64,000 nucleotides of DNA from Parabacteroides gordonii MS-1 = DSM 23371 (GTDB lineage Bacteria > Bacteroidota > Bacteroidia > Bacteroidales > Tannerellaceae), in NCBI RefSeq assembly GCF_000969825.1, contig NZ_KQ033920.1:1-64000 (forward strand), in the 5' to 3' direction. Below, piece by piece: positions 26,693-35,361 of the stretch. The notes under the pieces were generated by a model. The model worked only from the letters and a program-made list of their open reading frames with translations. It had not been told where the DNA came from and ran no database searches. The stretch's first letter is position 1; every line of letters starts with the position of its first letter. Both the position numbers and the translations under genes were made by a program.

Positions 26693-28369
26693 TCATACAA
26701 ACAATTCATTTTCGGTAAAGTTTCCTAATTTGCGATATTTCTCATATAGAGCCAGATAGGCTTGGTGACTCTCGTGATTCGGATAGTATTCTTTCGCGAA
26801 TCCTTGTCCCATAGCTTGCTGTGCTTCTTCCACTTTAGTGTATACACCGGCAGCTACTGCGGCGAACATGGATGCACCGAAGGCACAGGCTTGTTCTGCT
26901 TTGGCTACTTTGATCGGCATATTGAGTACGTCGGCCAAGGTCTGCATGACGAACGGTGATTTCAGGGAGATACCTCCGATGCCGATCACGCTTTCTATCT
27001 TGATACCGTTTTCGAGGAAGCGGTCTACGATGGCTTTCGATCCGAAAGCGGTCGCTTCGACCAGTGCACGGAAGATAAGCGGGGCGGAGCTTGCCAGGTT
27101 CAGGCCGGTGATCGTTCCTTTTACCAGCTGGCTGGCATCCGGTGTGCGGCGTCCGTTCATCCAGTCTACTGCCAGGATGGTGCTTTCGCTTACCGGTACT
27201 TTGGCTGCTTCTTCGGAAAGGGCGGGGATGATCTTGCCGGCCGTTTCTTCGATCAGCTTCGCTTTGGTCTCCGCATCGATCAGGTTGCTCTTGGACAGGA
27301 TGTTTTCGAGCGGCCAGGCCAATACGTTCTTGAACCAGGCGTAGATGTCGCCGAATCCGGATTGTCCGGCTTCCAGTCCGACCATGCCGGGGATAACGGA
27401 GCCGTCTACCTGTCCGCAGATTCCGGGCACTAGCTTGTCGCCCATCTCTTCGTAAGAGGAAACCATGATATCGCAGGTGGAAGTACCGATCACGCGGACA
27501 AATGTACGCGGGGTGATCTCTGCACCGACGGCACCCATGTGGCAGTCGAAGGCTCCTACGGCAACGGCAACGTTGGTTGTCAGCCCCAGGCGTTCAGCCC
27601 ATTCTTCTGTCAGGTTACCTACTTGTGTGTCGCTGGTATATGTCTTTTCAAACAGGTGGCTACGGAAGCCGGCCAATAACGGTTCGAGCGTGGTCAGGAA
27701 CTCCTCTGAAGGAAGTCCGTCCCATTTCTCCAGCCACATGGCTTTGTGTCCGGCCGCACAACGGCTGCGGTACACTTCTTCCGGTTTGCTCTTTCCTGTG
27801 ATCAGGGCGGGCAACCAGTCGCAATGCTCGATCCAGGCATAGGCTGCCTGGCGGATGCTTTCGTCTTCACGGAGCACGTGTACCATCTTGGCCCATACCC
27901 ACTCGGAAGAGTAGATGCCACCTTCGTAGGCTGTGTAGTCGATTCCCCAGCGTTTAGCCAGTTCGTTGATCTCGGCAGCTTCTTTGATGGCTGTATGGTC
28001 TTTCCAAAGTACGAACATGGCGTTCGGGTTCTCGGCAAACTCAGGCAGCAGGGCGAGGGGAGTGCCTTCTTTGTCTGTCAGGACGGGGGTACTGCCGGTT
28101 GTATCGAAAGCGATGCCGACTACCTTTTCAGCAGTCCCTGCCGGACATTTGGCTAAGGATTCCTTTATTGTCGTTTCCAGTCCTTCGATATAATCCAACG
28201 GATGCTGGCGGTAGCGATTCTTTAGCGGATCGCAGTATTTACCTTCCATCCAGCGTGGATAATATTTAACGGCGGAAGCCAGTTCCTCCCCTGTCTCTGC
28301 GTTTACGATTACGGCGCGGCAAGAGTCGCTACCGTAATCCAAACCTATTACATATCTTTCGTTAGCCAT
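26693..28369 (-). CDS. araB: Ribulokinase
   Basis: A 558-residue FGGY-family kinase phosphorylating L-ribulose to L-ribulose 5-phosphate with ATP. It shows the N-terminal phosphate-binding segment VIGLDYGSDSCRAVIV, the WKDHTA substrate motif, GTSTCDIM in the second actin-like domain, and EATAFGSKAIVDRF near the C-terminus. The length equals that of known ribulokinases. It sits 3 bp after araA and is surely co-transcribed with araD-araA. Family members also use D-ribulose or xylulose, but its place between araA and tkt makes L-ribulose the expected substrate. Confidence 0.94.
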   Translation of the reverse strand: MANERYVIGLDYGSDSCRAVIVNAETGEELASAVKYYPRWMEGKYCDPLKNRYRQHPLDYIEGLETTIKESLAKCPAGTAEKVVGIAFDTTGSTPVLTDKEGTPLALLPEFAENPNAMFVLWKDHTAIKEAAEINELAKRWGIDYTAYEGGIYSSEWVWAKMVHVLREDESIRQAAYAWIEHCDWLPALITGKSKPEEVYRSRCAAGHKAMWLEKWDGLPSEEFLTTLEPLLAGFRSHLFEKTYTSDTQVGNLTEEWAERLGLTTNVAVAVGAFDCHMGAVGAEITPRTFVRVIGTSTCDIMVSSYEEMGDKLVPGICGQVDGSVIPGMVGLEAGQSGFGDIYAWFKNVLAWPLENILSKSNLIDAETKAKLIEETAGKIIPALSEEAAKVPVSESTILAVDWMNGRRTPDASQLVKGTITGLNLASSAPLIFRALVEATAFGSKAIVDRFLENGIKIESVIGIGGISLKSPFVMQTLADVLNMPIKVAKAEQACAFGASMFAAVAAGVYTKVEEAQQAMGQGFAKEYYPNHESHQAYLALYEKYRKLGNFTENELFV

Positions 28370-28372
28370 AGT

Positions 28373-29881
28373 TTAAGACTGTAATGCGCGGTTTAACATA
28401 TAATACAGGTCGTTGTACTGTAATTCCTTCTTGAAGGAAGAAATTGTTGTATCCTTGTCGATAACCACCATTTCGATACCGGCAATGTCGGCATAATCTT
28501 CCAGGTATTCTACTGTCAGGTCGTACGAGAAGCTGGTGTGGTGTGTTCCTCCGGCCAGTATCCAGGCAGCGGCACCGATTTCGAGATTGGGTTGCGGAAT
28601 CCACAAGGCGCTGGCAACAGGAAGTTTAGGAAGCGGCTTGCTCTTGATGCAGTCCACTTTGTTTACGATGAGACGGAAACGGTTACCCATGTCGACGATA
28701 GTGGCGGCAACCCCTTCACCCGGTTTGCTGGTGAAGACCAGGCGGGCTGTTTCGCTGTCGATACCGATGCTCAGGCGGTGTACTTCCAGTTTGGGCTTCT
28801 GTTCGGCGATAAGCGGACAGATTTCCAGCATGTGGGCTTGCAGGATGGCGCTTTGTTCGCCGTCGAAGTTCAAGGTGTAATCTTCAAGGAAAGAGCAGCC
28901 TTTCGGCATTCCCTGGCTCATGTACCACATGGTGCGGAACAATGCGGCGGTTTTCCAGTCGCCTTCTGCTCCGAAACCATACCCTTCTGCCATCAGGCGT
29001 TGTGAAGCCAGTCCGGGAATCTGGTCGAAATTACCCAGGTCGTTGAAGTTGGTGGTGAAAGCTTTTGCTCCTTTTTCTTTCAGGATACGGCGGATAGCGA
29101 TTTCTGCTTTAGCCGAGTTCCATACTTTTGTGTAGGCTTCTGTTGTCTCGTCTTCCAGCTCGGGAGCGTGGTCGTAGTCTGCAAAATATTGCTGAACAAG
29201 GGCGCGTGTGTCTTTGTCGTCGACAGCGTTGTAATATGCCATTACATCGTTTATCGGGCAATAGTCTACGTGATAACCCAACTTCAGTTCGGCTTCCACC
29301 TTGTCGCCATCTGTTACGGCCACATTGTTCATCTGGTCGCCGAAACGGATGATCAGCATATCCTGTGAATCAGCCCAGGCAGCGGCAACGCGCATCCATA
29401 CGGCAATACGGGCTTGTGCTTTTTCATCCTGCCAGTGGCCGACCACTACTTTGCGGTTCTTGCGCATACGGCTTACCATGTGGCCGAATTCGCGGTCGCC
29501 ATGTGCTGACTGGTTCAGGTTCATGAAATCCATATCCATTGTTTCCCAGGGGATTTCTTTGTTGAACTGGGTGTGGAAATGCAGTAACGGTTTCTTCAAT
29601 TCCTGCAATCCGTGGATCCACATTTTGGCAGGAGAGAAAGTATGCATCCAGGTGATAACACCGACACACTTTTCATCATTGTTAGCTGCTTTGAAAGCTG
29701 CGGTAACTTCTTTGGCAGAGTTAACAGTTCCTTTGTAGACAACCTTAATAGGTAGATTTCCTGATTCATTGAGACCTTTTACCATCTCGTTGGAATGTGC
29801 ATCTACTTGTACGACTGCGTCGCCTCCGTACAGAAGCTGGGCTCCTGTAACGAACCATACTTCTAAGTCTTTAAAATTCAT
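28373..29881 (-). CDS. araA: L-arabinose isomerase
   Basis: A 502-residue Mn2+-dependent isomerase converting L-arabinose to L-ribulose in the cytoplasm. Landmarks of the family are WFVTGAQLLYGGDAV at the N-terminus, TWMHTFSPAKMWI, GFGAEGDWKTAAL (metal glutamate), FLEDYTLNF (second glutamate) and LAGGTHHTSFS (metal histidine region). The length matches Escherichia coli AraA. It lies between araD (35 bp upstream) and araB (3 bp downstream) in the operon controlled at 30653-30725. Confidence 0.97.
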   Translation of the reverse strand: MNFKDLEVWFVTGAQLLYGGDAVVQVDAHSNEMVKGLNESGNLPIKVVYKGTVNSAKEVTAAFKAANNDEKCVGVITWMHTFSPAKMWIHGLQELKKPLLHFHTQFNKEIPWETMDMDFMNLNQSAHGDREFGHMVSRMRKNRKVVVGHWQDEKAQARIAVWMRVAAAWADSQDMLIIRFGDQMNNVAVTDGDKVEAELKLGYHVDYCPINDVMAYYNAVDDKDTRALVQQYFADYDHAPELEDETTEAYTKVWNSAKAEIAIRRILKEKGAKAFTTNFNDLGNFDQIPGLASQRLMAEGYGFGAEGDWKTAALFRTMWYMSQGMPKGCSFLEDYTLNFDGEQSAILQAHMLEICPLIAEQKPKLEVHRLSIGIDSETARLVFTSKPGEGVAATIVDMGNRFRLIVNKVDCIKSKPLPKLPVASALWIPQPNLEIGAAAWILAGGTHHTSFSYDLTVEYLEDYADIAGIEMVVIDKDTTISSFKKELQYNDLYYMLNRALQS

Positions 29882-29916
29882 GGCTTGTTGATTTAATAGT
29901 TATAATGATTGTTTTA

Positions 29917-30600
29917 TTATTGTCCGTAGTAAGCATTGGGGCCGTGTTTGCGGTAAAAATGCTTAGTTATCAGATGTTTGTTCATTGTCAGCTGTGGGTT
30001 GATACCATAAGAGATATAAGCCATTTTGGCAACTTGCTCCATTACGACTGCGTTATGTACGGCATCGTCGGCATTTTTACCCCATGAAAACGGCCCGTGA
30101 TTCTCTACCAGTACGCCGGGTATATGAACCGGATTCAGGTTCTTGAATCTTTCAACGATCACGTTTCCTGTTTCTTTCTCGTATTCACCTTCGATCTCTT
30201 GCCGGGTCATTTGCCGGGTACAGGGAATCGCGTCGCTGAAGTAGTCAGCATGCGTTGTCCCTATATTGGGTATATCCCGTCCGGCCTGTGCCCAGGATGT
30301 TGCGTAGGTGGAATGTGTATGTACGATGCCGCCGATTTCCGGAAAAGCATTATATAGTACCAGATGAGTAGGAGTGTCAGACGATGGCTTCAATGTTCCC
30401 TCCAGGATATTTCCCTGTAAGTCGAGAACAACCATATCGCTGGCTTTCATTGTTTCGTAAGAAACTCCGGATGGCTTGATCACAACCAAACCTTTTTCGC
30501 GGTCAATTGCGCTTACGTTTCCCCAGGTAAAAATGACTAATCCATGTTTTACCAGATCTAAGTTGGCTTTGAAAACCTTTTCTTTTAATTCTTCAACCAT
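29917..30600 (-). CDS. araD: L-ribulose-5-phosphate 4-epimerase
   Basis: A 227-residue class II aldolase-like zinc enzyme converting L-ribulose 5-phosphate to D-xylulose 5-phosphate. Zinc-binding histidines are visible in [12 protein letters not shown] and [10 protein letters not shown], and the substrate motif [11 protein letters not shown] is near the N-terminus. The C-terminal HGPNAYYGQ is typical. It is the first gene of the minus-strand ara operon, followed by araA after 35 bp. Its upstream region contains the AraR-type palindrome at the transcription start. Confidence 0.95.
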   Translation of the reverse strand: MVEELKEKVFKANLDLVKHGLVIFTWGNVSAIDREKGLVVIKPSGVSYETMKASDMVVLDLQGNILEGTLKPSSDTPTHLVLYNAFPEIGGIVHTHSTYATSWAQAGRDIPNIGTTHADYFSDAIPCTRQMTRQEIEGEYEKETGNVIVERFKNLNPVHIPGVLVENHGPFSWGKNADDAVHNAVVMEQVAKMAYISYGINPQLTMNKHLITKHFYRKHGPNAYYGQ

Positions 30601-30652
30601 TACCGTATTGTTTTGTGGCTTGTTATATACTTAATATATAGTTTTATATATG

Positions 30653-30682
30653 ATAATAAGTATAGCGTAGTACACTTATTAT
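30653..30682. promoter_or_regulatory. Candidate AraR operator (30-bp palindrome)
   Basis: ATAATAAGTATAG...TACACTTATTAT is symmetric about 30667.5, with 12 of 15 arm positions paired except one plus the centre. It overlaps the expected start point of the araD-araA-araB transcript, just downstream of the -7 element, the usual place for a repressor. AraR is encoded nearby. The assignment is inferred from position and symmetry. Confidence 0.7.
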
Positions 30683-30691
30683 TCGATGGTG

Positions 30692-30725
30692 TAAAAGTAA
30701 CACCTTATTCGCATAATGGTACAAA
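30692..30725 (-). promoter_or_regulatory. Promoter of the ara operon
   Basis: On the minus strand TTTG (30725-30722) is followed after 22 bp by TACTTTTA (30699-30692), close to the Bacteroidetes consensus TTTG/TAnnTTTG. The predicted start falls at the palindrome 30653-30682. The -33 overlaps the T tract of the araR terminator. Confidence 0.55.
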
Positions 30726-30727
30726 AA

Positions 30728-30751
30728 AAGCTATGTTTTAAAACATAGCTT
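30728..30751 (-). terminator. Terminator of the galM-galK-araR operon
   Basis: A perfect 24-bp palindrome (AAGCTATGTTTT and complement) is followed on the minus strand by a run of seven T. It lies 57 bp after the araR stop and directly before the ara promoter. Confidence 0.88.
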
Positions 30752-30808
30752 GTAACTTTTTAAGAGTGTTGATAACAAGTAATAAGAGAAGTAGTCCTAT
30801 GTCCTTTA

Positions 30809-31501
30809 TTATAAGGAGAAATAGAATCCCTGATCGAGCAACCTGTCATACTTTTCTTTGTTGAACATATAATAGAACGCACCTCTTTTAGAACTCTTTT
30901 TATCCTTCTCGTCAAGCTTTTCAAGGATGTCCATCGAATTGAGTTTCTTGCGGAAATTACGTTTGTCCAGTGGAGTCTGGTAAATAGCTTCGTACAGACT
31001 TTGAAGCTGGGGAAGGGTGAATTTTTCCGGGAGAAGATTGAAGCCGACAGGACGGGTTGCTGCTTTTCTCTTCAAACGAGCTAACGTATCCGTGATCATT
31101 TGATTATGGTCGAAGATCAGGTCGGGCACTTCGCTTAGTTTAGTCCATTCGGCGTTATGCTCTTTCAGTAATTCCGGATTGAAGTCATTCATATTGACCA
31201 ATGAATAGTATGCTACGGAGATAACCCGTTCCCCTAAGTCGCGGGTAACATCTCCGTAAGCACCTACCTGTTCCATAAAAAGATTATCAATACCGGAGCA
31301 TTCGGTAAGTACGCGTGAAGCCGCTTCGCCGATGCTTTCGCCGGATTTGATAAAACCGCCCATCAGAGACCACTGTCCTTGTAGTGGCTCAAAATTCCGT
31401 TTGTAAAGTAAAACATTGAGTTCACTGTTGTTAAACCCCAGGATGATACAATCTACTGAAACAAAAAATTTGACTTCGTTCTGATAAAATGCGGCTGTCA
31501 T
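30809..31501 (-). CDS. araR: NrtR/AraR-type regulator with Nudix-like effector domain
   Basis: A 230-residue regulator. The N-terminal Nudix-like domain (to about residue 140) retains the overall box GGFIKSGESIGEAASRVLTECSGI, but the catalytic REUXEE core is replaced by RVLTEC. It should bind a ligand rather than hydrolyse nucleotides. The C-terminal winged-helix part (LPEKFTLPQLQSLYEAIY, DKRNFRKKL) is the DNA-binding domain of the NrtR family. AraR proteins of this type are known arabinose-responsive regulators in Bacteroides. It is encoded 26 bp after galK and beside the ara operon, and presumably controls it through the palindrome at 30653-30682. Confidence 0.9.
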   Translation of the reverse strand: MTAAFYQNEVKFFVSVDCIILGFNNSELNVLLYKRNFEPLQGQWSLMGGFIKSGESIGEAASRVLTECSGIDNLFMEQVGAYGDVTRDLGERVISVAYYSLVNMNDFNPELLKEHNAEWTKLSEVPDLIFDHNQMITDTLARLKRKAATRPVGFNLLPEKFTLPQLQSLYEAIYQTPLDKRNFRKKLNSMDILEKLDEKDKKSSKRGAFYYMFNKEKYDRLLDQGFYFSL

Positions 31502-31527
31502 GATTTTATGGATATTGAATTAATTTA

Positions 31528-32673
31528 TTAAGCGAGTTTGCGTGCGCCGTCGCTGATGACTACTTCGTATACTTTAGGTTCGTGTCCGAATTTCTTTGTA
31601 TAAGAATCGAATGCTTCCTTGATGAATGCATCATGCAGTTCGTCTTTTACAAGGTTGATTGTGCAACCACCGAAACCGCCACCCATTACACGTGAACCGG
31701 TTACGCCACATTTCTTGGCTACATCGTTCAGGAAGTCTAATTCTTCGCAACTTACTTCGTATAGTTTGCTCATGCCGTGGTGCGTTTCGTACATTTTCTG
31801 TCCTACGGTTTCGTAGTCGCCTTTTTCCAAAGCTTCGCAAACGTCGAGTACGCGTTGTACTTCTTCGATCACGTATTCGGCACGCATATAGTCTTCAGCG
31901 CTGATATCGCCTTTTACTTCATTTAGCATCTCCATAGTGGCATCACGCAGGAATTCTACTTCCGGATGATTGCGACGGATGGCTGCAGCTGCGTTTTCGC
32001 AAGACTGACGGCGTTTGTTATAAGCGGAAGAAGCCAGTTCGTGTTTAACCACAGAATCCAGCAAAACCAGTTTATAACCTACCGGGTTGAACGGGAAATA
32101 TTTATATTCCAAAGAACGACAATCCAAGCGGATCAGGCTTCCTTCTTTACCGAATACAGAAGCGAACTGATCCATGATACCACAGTTAACACCACAATAA
32201 TTATGTTCTGTTGACTGACCGATCTTTGCTAATTCGAATTTGTCGATACCCAGAGAGAAGAGGTCATTCAATGCAAATGCATAAGTACTTTCCAAAGCGG
32301 CAGATGAAGACATACCGGCACCTAGAGGTACATCACCGGCAAATACAGTATCAAATCCCTGGATCTGGCCACCACGTTTGATGATCTCACGGCATACACC
32401 GAAAATATATCTTGCCCAGCTAGCTTTTGGTGCATCTTCTTCATTCAAACCGAATTCTGCGTAATCGTTCAGGTCGATAGAGAAAGCACGAACTTTGCCT
32501 GTGCCGTTCGGTTTGATCTCAGCGATCATCCCTTTATCGATAGCCCCCGGAAATACGAAACCACCGTTGTAGTCTGTATGTTCACCGATCAGGTTAATAC
32601 GACCGGGAGAAGCATATACAGCACCTTCTGTATTGAATAACTCTTGAAATTTATTTCTGATTTTTTTCTGCAT
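31528..32673 (-). CDS. galK: Galactokinase
   Basis: A 381-residue GHMP-family kinase forming galactose 1-phosphate. The start is taken at 32673 (MQKKIRNKF). A longer in-frame start would reach into the promoter-like region and adds residues unlike the family. Motifs: GRINLIGEHTDYNGG (galactokinase signature), PLGAGMSSSAALE (ATP loop) and SRVMGGGFGGCTINLV near the C-terminus. It follows the permease gene with a 99-bp gap containing its own -7 element inside a palindrome, and precedes araR by 26 bp. Its presence with arabinose genes suggests joint use of galactose and arabinose from arabinogalactan-type pectin side chains. Confidence 0.94.
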   Translation of the reverse strand: MQKKIRNKFQELFNTEGAVYASPGRINLIGEHTDYNGGFVFPGAIDKGMIAEIKPNGTGKVRAFSIDLNDYAEFGLNEEDAPKASWARYIFGVCREIIKRGGQIQGFDTVFAGDVPLGAGMSSSAALESTYAFALNDLFSLGIDKFELAKIGQSTEHNYCGVNCGIMDQFASVFGKEGSLIRLDCRSLEYKYFPFNPVGYKLVLLDSVVKHELASSAYNKRRQSCENAAAAIRRNHPEVEFLRDATMEMLNEVKGDISAEDYMRAEYVIEEVQRVLDVCEALEKGDYETVGQKMYETHHGMSKLYEVSCEELDFLNDVAKKCGVTGSRVMGGGFGGCTINLVKDELHDAFIKEAFDSYTKKFGHEPKVYEVVISDGARKLA

Positions 32674-32705
32674 GATATTATTACTTTTAAAGGTTATATA
32701 AAAGA

Positions 32706-32749
32706 TGAAGAAATTATCCGACCACAAATATAGTTAGATAATTTCTTCA
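32706..32749. promoter_or_regulatory. Palindrome and promoter upstream of galK
   Basis: TGAAGAAATTATC and its exact complement (13-bp arms, 18-bp spacer) flank TATATTTG on the minus strand (32732-32725), a perfect -7 element. A start near 32718 would give a leader of about 45 nt. The arms straddle the core promoter, as expected for an operator. The hairpin could also partly terminate transcription from the upstream permease gene. Confidence 0.6.
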
Positions 32750-32772
32750 ATCATCAATTTTACACTTATTTT

Positions 32773-34056
32773 TTATTTAACAGGAATATCTGTATTAACA
32801 TTCTTACATCCGATCAGAGCGTAGAACAACAGGTAAGCCAAAGCGATAATGATTACGACGAAGCTAGCCATAAATCCAACAGAGTCGGAAACGGCACCCT
32901 GAAGTAATGGCAACAGACCACCACCGCAAACTAATACCATAAACAAACCGGAAGCAGCTTCTGTGTATTTACCCAGACCTTCAACAGCCAGATTGAAAAT
33001 ACCACCCCACATGATAGAAGTACAAAGTCCGCAAAGCGCAAAGAACATGATGCTAATGGGCACCTGTGCCATACCGAATGAGATATCGCTCATAAATACC
33101 GGCATACTTACATGAGTAGTGATCGGGCTGATAAATGCCAGCGCGATGAAGATAAGTCCTAAAGTAGAAGCAAAAGTAAGCATCTGTTTACTTGAGAACT
33201 TAGCACCCAGTGATGCACCCACCAAACGGCCGATCAACATCAGGAACCAGTAAGTACCAACTACTGATCCGGCAATTGTAGAGTCGATAGCCAGACCGCC
33301 ACCAGCTTCCGGAGTCATCATAAACAGACCTGCGAAGTGAGGAATACCAACTTCAATACCTACGTATACGAAGATAGCCAAAGCACCCAGTTTGAAGTGA
33401 CGGAATGACAATGGGCTGTGAGTATCTTTTACATCTTTCTTTGCTGTTGACAAGTTTGGTTCCGGGATATTCATGATGAACAACACTACAAATGCAATAG
33501 CGAAAATAGCCATAGCGATATACAATGCCGGCAGTGCTTTTGCTATTGTACGTTCTTCAACAACTGTACCCATCAGGTAACCAACCAATACAGGAACGAT
33601 TGTTGCAGACAAAGAGTTCAGAGAACCACCAGTTTGGATTAACTGGTTACCTTTCTTACCGCCGCCACCTAATGTGTTCAACATCGGGTTAACTACTGTA
33701 TTCAACATACACATAGAGAAACCTGATACGAAAGCACCGGTTACATAAACGGCAAATCCCATAGTTGAGGAAAGTGCCTGAATACCTACACCAACAAAAC
33801 CGACAACGATTGCGATCAATGCCGTTTTCTTATAACCGATCTTCTGCAATAACAGACCGGAAGGGATACCCATAAAGGCGTAAGCGATAAAGTTAGCAGC
33901 AAAACCTAAAGTTGCCTGCAGGTTGGTTGCACCGAATTCATTCTGAACGATGGCACCGAACGGTTGCGGCAGACCGGTAACGAAAGAGATCATTGCGAAT
34001 AATGCGAACATCATCGCAATGGGTAGCGCGTAATTCTTCTTTTTAGTAGATTCCAT
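32773..34056 (-). CDS. MFS sugar permease, fucose/glucose/galactose:H+ symporter family
   Basis: A 427-residue inner-membrane transporter with 12 predicted hydrophobic segments. It begins MESTKKKNYALPIAMMFALFA, with MCMLNTVVNPMLNTLGGGGKKGNQL and QTGGSLNSLSATIVPVLVGY typical of the FHS (FucP/GluP) group. It lies between galM and galK in one minus-strand operon, so glucose, galactose or arabinose are likely cargos. The gap to galM is 38 bp. A second FHS-type permease occurs at 60026-61237. Confidence 0.9.
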   Translation of the reverse strand: MESTKKKNYALPIAMMFALFAMISFVTGLPQPFGAIVQNEFGATNLQATLGFAANFIAYAFMGIPSGLLLQKIGYKKTALIAIVVGFVGVGIQALSSTMGFAVYVTGAFVSGFSMCMLNTVVNPMLNTLGGGGKKGNQLIQTGGSLNSLSATIVPVLVGYLMGTVVEERTIAKALPALYIAMAIFAIAFVVLFIMNIPEPNLSTAKKDVKDTHSPLSFRHFKLGALAIFVYVGIEVGIPHFAGLFMMTPEAGGGLAIDSTIAGSVVGTYWFLMLIGRLVGASLGAKFSSKQMLTFASTLGLIFIALAFISPITTHVSMPVFMSDISFGMAQVPISIMFFALCGLCTSIMWGGIFNLAVEGLGKYTEAASGLFMVLVCGGGLLPLLQGAVSDSVGFMASFVVIIIALAYLLFYALIGCKNVNTDIPVK

Positions 34057-34094
34057 TTCTTTTGATTATTTAGATTATTAATGAATCGAGTTTG

Positions 34095-35171
34095 TTATTC
34101 GGCAGAGAATTTATAAATAGTCTTGCTCTCGAAAACTTCTCCCGGACGAAGTACGGTCGATGGATATTCCGGTTTGTTCGGACTGTCGGGGAAATGTTGT
34201 GTTTCCAGGCATAAAGCTGCTCTTGCCGGATAGCGTTGGCCGTTCTTTCCTTCGAAATTACCGGTCATCCAGTTACCTGTATATAATTGTACACCCGGTT
34301 CAGTAGTATATGTTTCCATGATAATACCGGTTTTGGGGGATTGGCAACGGGCACAGAAACCCAGTTCTCCTTGTTCCTTATTTAATATATAGGTATGGTC
34401 GTAACCTCTTGCCCAGGTTAACTGGTCAGTCGGTTCGTCGATACGGGCACCTACCAGATAAGGAGTGCGGAAATCCATCGGCGTACCTTCCACTTTTTCA
34501 GGGGCACCGTAAGGAATAGCCGTCTCGTCCGTTGGAAGATATTGATCGGCATTGATTGTCAATGTATGATCTGCAACTGACGGATCACCGGCTCCCGACA
34601 GGTTGAAGTAGGAGTGGTTGGTCAGATTTAATACGGTAGGTTTGTCTGTTACGGCATGATACATGATCACGACTTCGTTGTCGTCGGTCAGATGATATGT
34701 AACGGTTGTTTGTAATGTGCCGGGGAAACCTTCTTCGCCATCGGCTGAAGTATATTTCAGTTCTACGGTCTGGTCATCCGTCTGGTTTGCATCCCAGACT
34801 ACAGAATTGAAACCTTTAAGTCCCCCGTGAAGGCTATTGGGACCGTTGTTGATTGCCAGCTTATCGTATTTGACACCATCCAGTGTAAATGATCCTTTGG
34901 CAATGCGGTTGCCGTAGCGGCCGCAGATGGCTCCGAAGTAAGGTTCTTCAGAAACCAGATAATCGTCGAGGGAATTATGTCCGGTAACTACATCGGTTAA
35001 CTTGCCGGACCGATCCGGTACCATAAGCGATACAATTTTTGCACCGTAGTTGGTAATGGTAAGTTCTGCACCTTTTTTATTGGTCAGGATACATAGCATC
35101 GTCTCCTTCCCGTCTATTTGCTTACTGAAGTTTGCTACAGTCAAGCCAGACAGTGTATTCTTGTTCTTCAT
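34095..35171 (-). CDS. galM: Aldose 1-epimerase (mutarotase)
   Basis: A 358-residue enzyme interconverting the alpha and beta anomers of galactose and other aldoses. Motifs: GRYGNRIAKGSFTLDG, TNHSYFNLSG with the catalytic histidine region, TTEPGVQLYTGNWM with the catalytic-glutamate neighbourhood, and LCLETQHFPDSPN. No signal peptide, so it is cytoplasmic. It is the first gene of the galM-permease-galK-araR operon. The divergent GH51 gene begins 190 bp away, with a small inverted repeat (35207-35226) and the GH51 operator between them. Confidence 0.93.
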   Translation of the reverse strand: MKNKNTLSGLTVANFSKQIDGKETMLCILTNKKGAELTITNYGAKIVSLMVPDRSGKLTDVVTGHNSLDDYLVSEEPYFGAICGRYGNRIAKGSFTLDGVKYDKLAINNGPNSLHGGLKGFNSVVWDANQTDDQTVELKYTSADGEEGFPGTLQTTVTYHLTDDNEVVIMYHAVTDKPTVLNLTNHSYFNLSGAGDPSVADHTLTINADQYLPTDETAIPYGAPEKVEGTPMDFRTPYLVGARIDEPTDQLTWARGYDHTYILNKEQGELGFCARCQSPKTGIIMETYTTEPGVQLYTGNWMTGNFEGKNGQRYPARAALCLETQHFPDSPNKPEYPSTVLRPGEVFESKTIYKFSAE

Positions 35172-35206
35172 GTATGTAATGTTATCAAAATTGCGTGTAA
35201 AATTAG

Positions 35207-35226
35207 CCTACTTCTTTGTAAGTAGG
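35207..35226. promoter_or_regulatory. Small inverted repeat in the galM/GH51 divergent region
   Basis: CCTACTT-cttTGT-AAGTAGG is a perfect 7-bp inverted repeat with a 6-bp spacer. It lies upstream of a possible galM -7 (TAATTTTA on the minus strand, 35198-35205) and could be an operator. Role inferred from position. Confidence 0.35.
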
Positions 35227-35266
35227 ATGCACGAAAAGATGTTATAGAGCATAAAGTGGCTTTTTG

Positions 35267-35321
35267 TCTACCAAAAGAGTGCATTTGTCCACCTAATGAA
35301 AGCTGTATTAGTGTACATTTG
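35267..35321 (+). promoter_or_regulatory. GH51-1 promoter with direct-repeat operator
   Basis: TCTACC (35267) and TCCACC (35288) are spaced by 21 bp, and 26 bp after the second begins the -7 element TACATTTG (35314-35321). The same three elements with exactly the same spacing precede the second GH51 gene (41055-41109). This strongly suggests a shared activator bound as a dimer on one DNA face, likely the hybrid two-component regulator at 55725-59939. Confidence 0.82.
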
Positions 35322-35361
35322 CAACTAAATAAATCTTTTATTTCACAGAAAAACACTTGAT

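Noticed and set aside
32674-32727. Longer galK start adding 18 residues
   Set aside because: The extension would start at or before the predicted transcription start and is unlike the galactokinase N-terminus; the start at 32673 fits the family.
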